In this document: piece by piece, positions 1-6,813 of the stretch | Position numbering within the stretch: position 1 is the first letter of the stretch | Layout of the letters: each line of letters opens with the position of its first letter | Origin: Phycisphaerales bacterium UBA1910 | Lineage (GTDB): Bacteria > Planctomycetota > Phycisphaerae > Phycisphaerales > UBA1924 | Direction: 5' to 3' | Assembly: GCA_002337545.1 (NCBI GenBank) | Contig: DDGE01000053.1 | Location: 1 to 21,941 of the forward strand | DNA: 21,941 nucleotides | Made by a program: the position numbers and the translations under genes | Notes under the pieces: model-generated | Told to the model about the DNA's origin: nothing | Seen by the model: only the letters and a program-made list of their open reading frames with translations | Databases searched by the model: none

Positions 1-840
1 ATCTACAAGTCCGACCTCGAAGCCGCCCCCGGCTCGGTCACCCAGCTGCGGCGCTGCTGCTCCGAACTCGTCTACTTCGCCAAAGCAACCGGCACCGCCA
101 TCGTCCTCGTGGGGCATGTCACGAAAGAAGGAACCCTCGCCGGGCCTCGCATGCTTGAGCACATGGTCGACGCCGTCCTCTACTTCGAGGGCGACCGATA
201 CCACTCCGCGAGAATCGTCCGCGCCATCAAGAACCGGTTCGGCACCACACTCGAGCTGGGCATCTTCGAGATGACGGGACAGGGCCTGCAGCAACTCCCC
301 GGCGGCATGTCCGTCGCCGCGATCTCCGGCTCCGACGAACACCGCCCCGGCGCCGTCGTCTGCCCCGCGATGCACGGCTCGCGCTGCGTCCTCGTCGAGC
401 TCCAGGCGCTCACCGCCACCGGATTCGTCGGCAGCGCCAAACGAAAATCCTCCGGCCTCGACTCCAACCGCCTCGCCATGCTCATTGCGGTGTTAGAACA
501 ACACGGCGGCCTCCGCCTCGCCGACCGCGATGTCTTCGCCTCCGCCGTCGGAGGCCTCCGCATCATCGAACCCGCCAGCGACCTCGCCCTCGCACTCGCC
601 ATCGCGGGCGCCCACTACAAACGCACGCTCCCCCCCACCACCATCGCGATCGGCGAAGTCGGTCTCGGAGGCGAACTCCGCCCCGCGACCCAACTCGAAC
701 AACGCCTCCGCGAGTCGGCCCGCCTTGGTTACACCCACGCCTTCATCCCCGACCCGGGCAAGCACAAGCTCCCGAAGATCAAGGGTATGGAACTGATCCC
801 AATCCGCAATGTCTCGCAAGCGATTGAGCGGCTGATGTGA
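1..840 (+). CDS. radA: DNA repair protein RadA (Sms), C-terminal part, 5' end outside the window
   Basis: The reading frame is open from base 1, so the gene starts before the window. 279 codons are visible. RadA is a RecA-like ATPase with a Lon-like C-terminal domain that promotes branch migration during recombinational repair. The window begins inside the ATPase core: the segment ending VLVGHVTKEG, followed by GPRMLEHMVDAVLYFEGD, is the typical RadA strand and loop, and the family signature KNRFG follows (AIKNRFGTT). The rest, from about GVVCPAMHG-like sequence to the end, is the Lon-protease-like fold (LIAVLEQHGG, DRDVFASAVGGLRI, IGEVGLGGELRP), normally without protease activity in RadA. 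The zinc finger and Walker A are upstream and cannot be checked. An internal ATG at 109 would cut the conserved core and is not the start. The gene converges on the thioesterase gene. Confidence 0.96.
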   Translation: MYKSDLEAAPGSVTQLRRCCSELVYFAKATGTAIVLVGHVTKEGTLAGPRMLEHMVDAVLYFEGDRYHSARIVRAIKNRFGTTLELGIFEMTGQGLQQLPGGMSVAAISGSDEHRPGAVVCPAMHGSRCVLVELQALTATGFVGSAKRKSSGLDSNRLAMLIAVLEQHGGLRLADRDVFASAVGGLRIIEPASDLALALAIAGAHYKRTLPPTTIAIGEVGLGGELRPATQLEQRLRESARLGYTHAFIPDPGKHKLPKIKGMELIPIRNVSQAIERLM

Positions 841-850
841 TGTCCCACTT

Positions 851-876
851 GCCTCCCCCGCGCTTGCGGTGGAGGC
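851..876. terminator. Stem-loop between convergent radA and thioesterase genes
   Basis: A 10-bp stem with one internal C/T mismatch and a GCTT tetraloop: GCCTCC pairs with GGAGGC, and CCGC pairs with GCGG. It begins 10 bp after the radA stop and ends 9 bp before the thioesterase stop, where a bidirectional terminator is expected. No clear T-run follows on either strand, so termination is inferred from position and shape only. Confidence 0.45.
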
Positions 877-885
877 GAGCGGGAG

Positions 886-1335
886 TTATGCCCCAACCAA
901 CCACCCTGGCAACGCCCTCGGCCTGCCGTCCCCACCCACGCACGCGATCTCCGTGCTCGCGATCGCGCACACGCCATCGATCGGCACGCTCGGGTCCTTC
1001 GAACCATCGGGCACCGCCCCGCCGCGTTCAACAAGCACCAGCTCATACGAATGCATGAGCTTCACCTTCGTCGATCCCGCCACGCTCGTGCGGAGTTCGA
1101 TCACATCGTCGTACCGGATCGGGCGTCGGTACTTCACCTCGAGCTTGGTGACAACGAGGAACACGCCCGCGGCCTCCAGCGCCGCGTAGCTCTCCCCCAC
1201 TTCTCGCAAAAGCTCCGACCGCCCCATCTCCATCCAGGGGAGATAGCTCGAATGGTGCGCCACCCCCATCGGGTCGCACTCGACATAACGGACGCGGAGA
1301 CGGGTGTTGCCGGTGGTTGGGGGTGTCTCGGGCAT
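886..1335 (-). CDS. Acyl-CoA thioesterase, YbgC/4-hydroxybenzoyl-CoA thioesterase family (hotdog fold)
   Basis: 149 residues, the usual length for a single hotdog domain. The N-terminal core RVRYVECDPMGVAHHSSYL matches the family motif in which the Asp (D21 here, in DPMGVAHH) is the catalytic residue. The following PWMEMGRSELLREVG helix and the strand VTKLEVKYRRPIRYDDVIEL are also typical. Family members hydrolyse acyl-CoA or acyl-ACP thioesters in the cytoplasm. The E. coli relative YbgC sits with the Tol-Pal genes, but no Tol genes are present here, so the substrate cannot be inferred from context. The start at 1335 is the first ATG giving a full-length domain. No Shine-Dalgarno sequence is visible before it. 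The gene is divergent from trmB, with a palindromic repeat in the gap. Confidence 0.88.
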   Translation of the reverse strand: MPETPPTTGNTRLRVRYVECDPMGVAHHSSYLPWMEMGRSELLREVGESYAALEAAGVFLVVTKLEVKYRRPIRYDDVIELRTSVAGSTKVKLMHSYELVLVERGGAVPDGSKDPSVPIDGVCAIASTEIACVGGDGRPRALPGWLVGA

Positions 1336-1363
1336 GGGATACGGTATGCTCTGTATCTCTGGA

Positions 1364-1447
1364 TGCCACTACTCGCCCGCAGGGCGCAGTAGTGTCTTCG
1401 TACGTTCGGAAGAGCACTACTGCGCGTCTTCGACGCGAGTAGTGGCA
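1364..1447. repeat. 84-bp double-hairpin palindromic element (REP/BIME- or MITE-like)
   Basis: The two ends are perfect 13-bp inverted copies (TGCCACTACTCGC at 1364-1376 and GCGAGTAGTGGCA at 1435-1447). Inside is a second perfect 11-bp inverted pair (GCGCAGTAGTG at 1384-1394 and CACTACTGCGC at 1415-1425). Each half also folds alone: CACTACT-CGCCC/GGGCG-C-AGTAGTG (1367-1394) and CACTACT-G-CGCGTC/GACGCG-AGTAGTG (1415-1444), each with one bulged base. The centre has TCTTC/GAAGA arms around CGTACG. This two-hairpin mirror layout is typical of paired REP elements or small non-autonomous elements. No coding sequence is needed to explain it. Confidence 0.85.
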
Positions 1448-1489
1448 CCCTCGGATTCTCCTCTTCTCCCCCTTGCCTATTCTTCCCCC

Positions 1490-2281
1490 ATGTCATTCGG
1501 ACTCGGACACGGCAAACCTCTCGACCCGGCGCTGGGCGTCGTCGGCATCTCGCGCGACGAGCTCCCGGAACTCCCGGACTCCATCATCGACGACCCGGAA
1601 TCCGGGCGTCTCGACCTGCGCAACTGGTTCGAGCACCCCGATCGGCGCTTCGAACTCGAGATCGGGTCGGGCAAGGGCGCGTTCCTCGTCCAACAAGCCG
1701 ATCTCCAGCCCGACACCAACTTCCTCGGGATCGAGTGGGCCGGCGAGTTCGCAGCCTACATCGCGGACCGGATCCGTCGTCGGCGTGAGAACGAGAACAC
1801 GCACACCAATGTCCGCGTGCTTCATACCGACGCGGCCCAGCTCCTGCAATGGCGCTGCCCCGACGCGATCATCGATGTCGTGCACCTCTACTTCTCCGAC
1901 CCCTGGCCCAAGAACAAACACCACAAGAAGCGCGTGATCCAGCACCAGACCCTCTTCGATATCTGGCGCTGCCTCAAACCGGGCGGCGAGCTCCGCGTCG
2001 TCACCGATCACGACGAGCTCTGGGCATGGGACCTGGCGCACTTCGATCTCTGGGCAAAGGGATCATCAACTGCGGAAGAACAGTTCAAACGCCCCAGCAT
2101 CCCCGCCGCGCCCCCCAAGGTCCGAGCGCTGCTCGACGCGTGCGAAACCCTCCCTTTCGAGTACACGAGCTTTGACAAGCCCGAGTCCGCAGGCGAGGGC
2201 GAACTCGTCGGCACCAACTTCGAACGCAAGTTCCGACGCGAAGGTCGGAGTTTCAACGCGGGTGTGCTGAAGAAGGTGTGA
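1490..2281 (+). CDS. trmB: tRNA (guanine-46-N7)-methyltransferase TrmB
   Basis: 263 residues. TrmB uses S-adenosylmethionine to make m7G46 in the variable loop of tRNAs. The SAM-binding motif I is EIGSGKG (residues 57-63), followed by the acidic strand LGIEWAGEFA (79-88). The family signature DPWPKNKHHKKR (137-148) carries the catalytic Asp and the basic tRNA-binding run. The frame is open upstream to 1304, but those 62 codons run through the palindromic repeat and precede the conserved protein. The ATG at 1490 gives a normal N-terminus. No Shine-Dalgarno sequence is evident. The gene converges on the next one with only 3 bp between the stop codons. Confidence 0.95.
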   Translation: MSFGLGHGKPLDPALGVVGISRDELPELPDSIIDDPESGRLDLRNWFEHPDRRFELEIGSGKGAFLVQQADLQPDTNFLGIEWAGEFAAYIADRIRRRRENENTHTNVRVLHTDAAQLLQWRCPDAIIDVVHLYFSDPWPKNKHHKKRVIQHQTLFDIWRCLKPGGELRVVTDHDELWAWDLAHFDLWAKGSSTAEEQFKRPSIPAAPPKVRALLDACETLPFEYTSFDKPESAGEGELVGTNFERKFRREGRSFNAGVLKKV

Positions 2282-2284
2282 CGC

Positions 2285-3610
2285 TCACTTCACCTTCACC
2301 ACAACATCCCGCCACTCGCCCGCGGACTTGTTCTGGCACCCGAGCCCCCAGTTGCCATCGAGGTTGATCCCCGCGACATCGATCATCACGGGGCGTTCGC
2401 GGTTGATCTTGATGATCAGGCGGCTGCGGCGTTTGGAGATCTTGAAGTCCACCCACTCGCCCATCTCAAGGGATTTGAGTTCCTGGTTCTTGAGGCGGAT
2501 CCATCGCGACTTCTGGTCGCCCTGCGCGTAACGACGATCGAAAACCGTCACCCCGAAGCTCGGACCGAGCGCCACGGAGACGAACCCCTCGTCCGTCCGC
2601 CCGAGCAGGATGTTGAGCTGCGCCTTGTCGCGCTTGTAGATCTTGACCGACCCAGTCATCTCCCAATCCCCGTCGCCGAGCTCCTGACGGTTCCAGCAGT
2701 ACGCGTTGTTGCTGTCCCACGCGGTGTGCAGCCACACATCGCCGTGCGTCGTCAGGGATCGATAGGTCTCGTTCCACTCGGGCTCGAACGCATCAATCCA
2801 GGTGCGGAAGGTGAGCTCGGGCGAGTCCACCCCCGCGTTCTTGATCGCGTCGAGCGTTGCCTGCTTCAACCGCTCCTCGTATGTGCTCCCGCCTCCCAGT
2901 CGACGCGCCTCGTTGATCATCTCATCGAACGCTTCGATATCGATCAGCCACCCGATGAACGCGTCACGCGCTGATGCGAGACGCCCCCTTGAGATGTCCT
3001 CTTCCTCGCCGTCGAGGATCGACATGACATCGTAATTGGGCTTGTCCTCGAACAGTCGGCGGATCGTGTGGATCTCCTCGGAGGTCCACGGCTCGCTCTC
3101 GAGCTCGCCCATGATCCCCAGCTCACGCAGCGCGACACTCCCGAGGTGCCCCGCGAGCCCCTGCCGGAGCCACTCGGGATGGGATGCGCTGTTGTTGAAC
3201 GCGCGATCGGTGCAGAGGTACACGCTGACCTCCGCGATCATGAGCTTGGTCTGCAGGGGGATCCCCACCTCACGCAGGACCGAGTACTCGAGCGGCGGCT
3301 GGAGCGCGACATGCCCCTGCTTGACCCCGAAGTTCGCGAACGACCAGTTCCTCCGGAACGCCCCGTCGTTCAGCTCGCGATCGACCCGCTCGTAGTCCTT
3401 GTACTGCATATGCAGCTCGATCGACGCGTTGTCCACGATCGAGGCGACATCGACCCCGAAGAACTCCGAGCAGGTCTGCTCCACCTGCGCCACGATCGCG
3501 CGGATCTCGTCCTGCTGCTCGGGGGGAAACTCCCCGACGCGGACCTCGATATCGGCGCGGACCAACCCCGCGCACACGCACAACACCACCATCATCCAAC
3601 GAACAAGCAT
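2285..3610 (-). CDS. Secreted protein: peptidase-MA-like domain without its HExxH histidines, plus C-terminal beta-sandwich domain
   Basis: 441 residues, no confident family name. The start at 3610 is chosen because GGAGG lies 6 bp upstream and the protein then opens with a clean signal peptide (MLVRWMMVVLCVCAGLVRA); the frame extends further but adds only a basic tail. Residues 20-290 are mostly helical. The segment PEWLRQGLAGHLG (145-157) resembles the conserved 'P-W-L-x-E-G-L-A' stretch of gluzincin (peptidase MA/DUF1570-type) proteins. About 20 residues earlier, where HExxH is expected, the sequence is IAEVSV (125-130): the Glu is kept but both His are absent, suggesting a pseudo-peptidase. 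Residues 301-441 (DWEMTGSVKIYK, GEWVDFKISKRRSRLIIKINR, NWGLGCQNKSAGEWRDVVVKV) look like a concanavalin/LamG-type or DUF1080-like sandwich, often glycan-associated. Both domain assignments are inference from short motifs. It probably acts outside the cytoplasmic membrane. Confidence 0.75.
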   Translation of the reverse strand: MLVRWMMVVLCVCAGLVRADIEVRVGEFPPEQQDEIRAIVAQVEQTCSEFFGVDVASIVDNASIELHMQYKDYERVDRELNDGAFRRNWSFANFGVKQGHVALQPPLEYSVLREVGIPLQTKLMIAEVSVYLCTDRAFNNSASHPEWLRQGLAGHLGSVALRELGIMGELESEPWTSEEIHTIRRLFEDKPNYDVMSILDGEEEDISRGRLASARDAFIGWLIDIEAFDEMINEARRLGGGSTYEERLKQATLDAIKNAGVDSPELTFRTWIDAFEPEWNETYRSLTTHGDVWLHTAWDSNNAYCWNRQELGDGDWEMTGSVKIYKRDKAQLNILLGRTDEGFVSVALGPSFGVTVFDRRYAQGDQKSRWIRLKNQELKSLEMGEWVDFKISKRRSRLIIKINRERPVMIDVAGINLDGNWGLGCQNKSAGEWRDVVVKVK

Positions 3611-3635
3611 CCGAAACCTCCAGCGAAATCTGCGT

Positions 3636-3675
3636 ACAAAGAAAGCGGATTGTACGCGATGCGCACAACCCGCTT
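3636..3675 (-). terminator. Intrinsic terminator downstream of the zinc-ribbon membrane protein gene
   Basis: Read on the minus strand, AAGCGGGTTGT (3675-3665) pairs with ACAATCCGCTT (3653-3643): 11 bp including one G-U wobble, with an 11-nt loop that can itself pair CGC with GCG. It is followed at once by TTTCTTTGT (3644-3636). It lies 31 bp after the stop of the 3707-4471 gene and before the start of the 2285-3610 gene, so it should separate the two transcripts. Confidence 0.65.
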
Positions 3676-3706
3676 GCATGAGTTATGGGTATGAATCCGC
3701 AAAGAC

Positions 3707-4471
3707 TTACATCATTGCCTTCAGTTTCCGCATCTTCGCGAGCACCTTGTCGGATCGGATCGCGTCGCCGGCTTTGATCCGCGAGGCCTGCATCTCACGC
3801 CGCGCCTGACGGATTTCTTCCTTCGTCGGGTCGATCGGGATCAGCGCCGTCGCGAGCCAGGTCCGCACGCGTTTGCGGGGCGAGTGCGTTGTGACCCAGT
3901 ACATCAGGGCCGAGATGATGACGATAATCGCGCCGCCCGCGGCGAACAGGGGCGTGTTGCTCCCGCTGCGCTGCATGGACCAGACCCCGAGCACCGCAAG
4001 AGCCGAGATCGAGATCGCGATCAGCATCATCACCCAAGGCTTGATCCGCTCGAAGGGGTCCTCGTCGTAGATCCGTGCGAACGAGAAGAGGGTGTGGCGG
4101 ATCATCTCCTCGCGATCCTCGCCCTCGAGCTTGCCCGATTGCAAAGCTTGTTCCATCGCGACGCATGCTTTGATCCGCGATTGGACGATCGGCAGCATCG
4201 CCGGCTCGTACGAACCGGCGTTTTTGGGATCGGGGAGGATCTCGATCGGGCGTTCCTCCGCGGGTCGTTCGCACTTGCACCCGCACACAAAGCAGGTCAA
4301 CTCATGATGAGGGTGACCCTCGCGACCCTGATCGAAGCAGAGGAAGTATCGTTTCCGCTCTGCTTGGGCGAGGTGGAAACGGCGCTCCTGTCGGCAGACA
4401 GGACAGTAATCGGAAGTGACGCCGATGGGGCGGATACACAGCACCCTCGCGTTGAGCAAAGAGAGTGGCAT
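3707..4471 (-). CDS. Zinc-ribbon protein with two transmembrane segments, unknown function
   Basis: 254 residues, not recognised as a named family. The N-terminus carries cysteine pairs C23-P-V-C26 and C60-F-V-C63, with further Cys at 12, 45, 65 and 67 and a HPHH stretch at 53-56; this looks like a zinc ribbon or rubredoxin-like knuckle. A mixed helical stretch (about 85-140) leads into two strongly hydrophobic segments, about 146-166 (WVMMLIAISISALAVLGVW) and 174-194, and then a highly basic tail (RKRVRTW and KMRKLKAMM). The topology suggests both ends in the cytoplasm. It is transcribed away from queC and ends at a likely intrinsic terminator. There is no context for a role. The start at 4471 retains the whole cysteine region. 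Confidence 0.75.
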   Translation of the reverse strand: MPLSLLNARVLCIRPIGVTSDYCPVCRQERRFHLAQAERKRYFLCFDQGREGHPHHELTCFVCGCKCERPAEERPIEILPDPKNAGSYEPAMLPIVQSRIKACVAMEQALQSGKLEGEDREEMIRHTLFSFARIYDEDPFERIKPWVMMLIAISISALAVLGVWSMQRSGSNTPLFAAGGAIIVIISALMYWVTTHSPRKRVRTWLATALIPIDPTKEEIRQARREMQASRIKAGDAIRSDKVLAKMRKLKAMM

Positions 4472-4481
4472 ACCCTATCTT
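4452..4481 (+). promoter_or_regulatory. Candidate sigma70-type promoter for the queC operon
   Basis: TTGAGC (4452-4457), an 18-bp spacer, and TATCTT (4476-4481), each 4/6 to consensus, ending about 60 bp before the queC ATG. It overlaps the first codons of the divergent gene. This is a motif match only; such matches also arise by chance. Confidence 0.3.
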
Positions 4482-4541
4482 AACGGATTTTGGCATGCCG
4501 TGTTGCACGAAATCCATCCGAACTCGCCATAACCTTCTGAC

Positions 4542-5267
4542 ATGCCGAAAGTTGCGATGCAACCACTTTCTCAGAACAACCCGGGTGTCGTGCTCCTCTC
4601 CGGCGGGCTCGACTCCACCACGGTCCTCGCGATCGCCCAGAATCAGGGCTATACCTGCCATACGCTCGCATTCGACTATGGGCAGCGTCACCGTTACGAG
4701 CTCGATGCCTGCGCCCGCATCGCCGATTCGCTCGGGGCGGCGTCGCACCGGGTGTTTGAGCTCAACATCGGGCAGTTCGGCGGCAGCGCACTGACCAGCT
4801 CCGAGCTTGAGGTCCCCAAGGATCGGGACGAATCGAGCATGGACGACATCCCCGTGACCTATGTGCCCGCTCGGAACCTCGTCTTCCTCTCGATCGCGCT
4901 GGGATACGCGGAAACGCTTGGCGCGACAGACCTGTTCATCGGCGTGAACGCGATCGACTACTCGGGCTACCCGGACTGCCGACCCGCGTTCATCGATTCG
5001 TTCACACAGACCGCGAACCTTGCGACGAAGCTCGGCGTGGACGGGAGCGCGATTCGGGTCCATACGCCGCTGATCGATCTGACCAAGGCACAGATCGTTG
5101 CGAGGGGCACCGAGCTCGGTGTGGATTACGCGATGACCCATTCCTGCTACGACCCCGATGAGACCGGCGGCGCGTGCGGACGCTGCGATTCGTGCGTGCT
5201 CCGGCGCAACGGATTCATCGAAGCGGGTATCGAGGATCCCACGCGGTACTCCACAACAAACGCATGA
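4542..5267 (+). CDS. queC: 7-cyano-7-deazaguanine (preQ0) synthase QueC
   Basis: 241 residues, standard length. QueC converts 7-carboxy-7-deazaguanine to preQ0 using ammonia and ATP, on the path to queuosine in tRNA. The ATP-pyrophosphatase P-loop is SGGLDS (20-25), and [12 protein letters not shown] follows as in all QueC. Four zinc cysteines lie at the C-terminus (C202, C212, C215, C218, in HSCYDP and CGRCDSC). The ATG at 4542 and a second in-frame ATG at 4557 both keep the domain intact; no Shine-Dalgarno sequence decides between them. The TGA stop overlaps the queE ATG by 4 bp (ATGA), so the two are probably translationally coupled. Confidence 0.96.
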   Translation: MPKVAMQPLSQNNPGVVLLSGGLDSTTVLAIAQNQGYTCHTLAFDYGQRHRYELDACARIADSLGAASHRVFELNIGQFGGSALTSSELEVPKDRDESSMDDIPVTYVPARNLVFLSIALGYAETLGATDLFIGVNAIDYSGYPDCRPAFIDSFTQTANLATKLGVDGSAIRVHTPLIDLTKAQIVARGTELGVDYAMTHSCYDPDETGGACGRCDSCVLRRNGFIEAGIEDPTRYSTTNA

Positions 5268-5974
5268 GCGACACACTCCCCATCTCGGAAACCTTTGTGT
5301 CCGTTCAGGGCGAGGGCAAACTCACGGGTACCCCGAGCTGGTTCTGCCGATTGTCGGGGTGCAACCTGCGGTGTACCTGGTGCGATACGCCGTATGCGAG
5401 CTGGGCCCCGGAGAAGACCGATCGGCCGATCAATTCGCTGGTTGAGGAAGCGATCGCTTCGGGCGTGAAGCATGCCGTGCTGACCGGCGGCGAGCCGATG
5501 ATCTTCAAGGGGCTTGTCCCCCTGAGCAACGAGCTTGCGAAACGCGGGATGCACATCACGATCGAAACCGCGGGGACCGTCACCCTGCCGGGCGTGTCGT
5601 GCCACCTGCTGAGTCTGTCGCCCAAGCTCGCGAACTCGACCCCGAACGACGATCCGCGCGACCCCGACGGCGTGTGGGCCCATCGCCACGAGCAGCGCCG
5701 CCTGAACTATGAATCCCTCAACACGCTGATTGCCTCCACCCCCGATCGACAGATGAAGTTCGTCGTTGCCGGGCCCGACGATCTCCCCGAGATCGAGTCG
5801 GTCCTCGCCCAGATCCGCGGCTACCAGCCCCACGATGTGATGCTGATGCCCGAGGGGGTGAGCGTTCCTGACAATGATTCCATCCACTGGATCATCGACG
5901 AGTGCATCACCCGGGGATGGTCCTACTGCCCACGCGTGCACATTCAGTTGTTTGGGGACACGCGGGGGACATGA
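5264..5974 (+). CDS. queE: 7-carboxy-7-deazaguanine synthase QueE (radical SAM)
   Basis: 236 residues. QueE rearranges 6-carboxytetrahydropterin to 7-carboxy-7-deazaguanine using a 4Fe-4S cluster, SAM and Mg2+. The cluster motif is CNLRCTWC (C33, C37, C40), preceded by the typical [16 protein letters not shown] and followed by DTPYA. The GGEP motif of radical SAM enzymes is present (LTGGEPMI), and the C-terminus ([14 protein letters not shown]) is the usual QueE ending. The start at 5264 overlaps the queC stop by 4 bp; the frame continues 30 codons further upstream inside queC but has no conserved sequence there. A 257-bp repeat-rich gap separates it from queD. Confidence 0.95.
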   Translation: MSDTLPISETFVSVQGEGKLTGTPSWFCRLSGCNLRCTWCDTPYASWAPEKTDRPINSLVEEAIASGVKHAVLTGGEPMIFKGLVPLSNELAKRGMHITIETAGTVTLPGVSCHLLSLSPKLANSTPNDDPRDPDGVWAHRHEQRRLNYESLNTLIASTPDRQMKFVVAGPDDLPEIESVLAQIRGYQPHDVMLMPEGVSVPDNDSIHWIIDECITRGWSYCPRVHIQLFGDTRGT

Positions 5975-6063
5975 CCTCGCCTTCGTCGCGCTTGCGGAAC
6001 AGCTTGGATGGCCCGATGGAGATGCAGAAGAACCCGGCGAGGGCACGCTATGTAAAGCCGGAG

Positions 6064-6141
6064 ACCCCTCCGATCCGCCTTCGGCGGACCACCTCCCTCG
6101 TCCGCCTTTGGCGGATCGCGGGGAGGGGCAAGCCCCCCTCC
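6064..6141. repeat. Palindromic repeat cluster: paired TCCGCC/GGCGGA hairpins plus a C-rich hairpin
   Basis: Two near-identical 15-bp hairpins, TCCGCCTTCGGCGGA (6074-6088) and TCCGCCTTTGGCGGA (6101-6115), 12 bp apart. The outer GATCCGCC (6072-6079) and GGCGGATC (6110-6117) also pair, and the CCCCTCC before them mirrors the GGGGAGGGG after them. The next bases, GGAGGGGCAAGCCCCCCTCC (6122-6141), form a third hairpin with a 2-nt excess in one arm. The layout is REP-doublet-like but unrelated in sequence to the element at 1364-1447. Confidence 0.75.
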
Positions 6142-6171
6142 GTCTCGCTTCGCTCGACAGTTTCCCCGCAA

Positions 6172-6192
6172 GCACAGGCGAGACGCCTGTGC
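6172..6192. repeat. Perfect 9-bp-stem palindrome with AGA loop
   Basis: GCACAGGCG (6172-6180) pairs perfectly with CGCCTGTGC (6184-6192) around AGA. It lies 39 bp before the queD start. A motif of this look (ACAGGCG-loop-CGCCTGT) recurs between genes in planctomycetes and verrucomicrobia as I recall them; that memory should be checked by search. It could also act as a transcript hairpin between queE and queD. Confidence 0.6.
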
Positions 6193-6231
6193 CACCACCA
6201 ACTGAGCATACACAACCTACAATCTCCTCTC

Positions 6232-6702
6232 ATGATCTATCGCGTCTGCAAATCCTTTGAGATCGAGAACGGGCACATGCTGTCCAAGCACCCCGGGCGG
6301 TGTCGGCTTCCGCATGGGCATTCGCGCCGGGTTGATCTGGTGATCAGCGCGGATCGGTTGGATGAGAATGACATGGTCTGCGACTTCAAGGCGCTGAAAC
6401 TGGCCGTCGAGGACTATCTTGACCAGTACGACCATGCCCTGATGGTGAACTCTGATGATCAGATCCTTGATTCACTCAAGGAGCAATACCGGGACCGGTT
6501 GATCGTTCTGGAATCGACGGATCCGACGACGGAAGTGCTCGCGGAGCGCATCTTCAGATTCGTCGAGCGCCAGATCAAGGACGGGGGTGCCCTTACGGAC
6601 CCCAAAACAGGGAACTCGTACACGCTCCCGACCTATCTGACGCTTGAACGGGTCCGGGTGACGGAAACGAGTTCGAGTTGGGCGGAATACGGGACCGGTT
6701 AA
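6232..6702 (+). CDS. queD: 6-carboxytetrahydropterin synthase QueD (PTPS family)
   Basis: 156 residues. QueD turns 7,8-dihydroneopterin triphosphate into 6-carboxytetrahydropterin, the QueE substrate. The zinc ligands and catalytic Cys are visible: H15 (ENGHML), C24, then H28 and H30 in the C-x3-HGH motif (CRLPHGH). The DFKALK strand, the catalytic D67-H68 pair (YDHALM) and the C-terminal Glu in RVTET (E145) also match the family. The middle (about 85-125) is somewhat longer than in E. coli QueD. The ATG at 6232 starts the conserved MIYRVCKSFE; the frame is open to 5902 only because it runs through the repeats. It is in the same direction as queC and queE and presumably the third operon gene, unless the hairpins uncouple it. 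Confidence 0.92.
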   Translation: MIYRVCKSFEIENGHMLSKHPGRCRLPHGHSRRVDLVISADRLDENDMVCDFKALKLAVEDYLDQYDHALMVNSDDQILDSLKEQYRDRLIVLESTDPTTEVLAERIFRFVERQIKDGGALTDPKTGNSYTLPTYLTLERVRVTETSSSWAEYGTG

Positions 6703-6801
6703 TCCCATTCATTCCTCTGGCACGGCTCGGGTCTCGCGCCCAAAGCACAATCTGCATCGAACCCCGTCAGTGGGCCGATCGTTCTGTGTGTGATCGTGTG
6801 T

Positions 6802-6807
6802 AGGAGG
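6802..6807 (+). promoter_or_regulatory. Strong Shine-Dalgarno site of htrA
   Basis: AGGAGG lies 3 bp before the ATG at 6811 and 6 bp before the ATG at 6814. The spacing favours 6814 and excludes the upstream ATG at 6790, which precedes the site. Confidence 0.8.
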
Positions 6808-6813
6808 CAAATG

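Noticed and set aside
1304-1489. In-frame upstream extension of trmB by 62 codons
   Set aside because: It runs through the palindromic repeat and contains no TrmB-like sequence; the ATG at 1490 gives the normal protein.
2273-2296. Possible hairpin across the stop codons of trmB and the convergent gene (AAGGTG/CACCTT with TGA/TCA)
   Set aside because: It needs a 3-nt bulge, is mostly coding sequence, and has no T-run on either side.
4485-4515. GGATTT/AAATCC inverted repeat upstream of queC, considered as a preQ1 riboswitch
   Set aside because: Neither the H-type pseudoknot sequence nor the conserved A-rich tail of preQ1 riboswitches is visible; a 6-bp stem alone is weak.
4302-5276. Minus-strand 324-codon open frame across queC
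   Set aside because: It is antisense to an unmistakable queC and has no domain.
5902-6231. In-frame upstream extension of queD by 110 codons
   Set aside because: It overlaps the end of queE and the repeat cluster; the conserved QueD N-terminus begins at 6232.
6718-6735. TGGCACG before htrA, considered as a sigma54 -24 element
   Set aside because: The matching TTGC -12 element is not at the required spacing.
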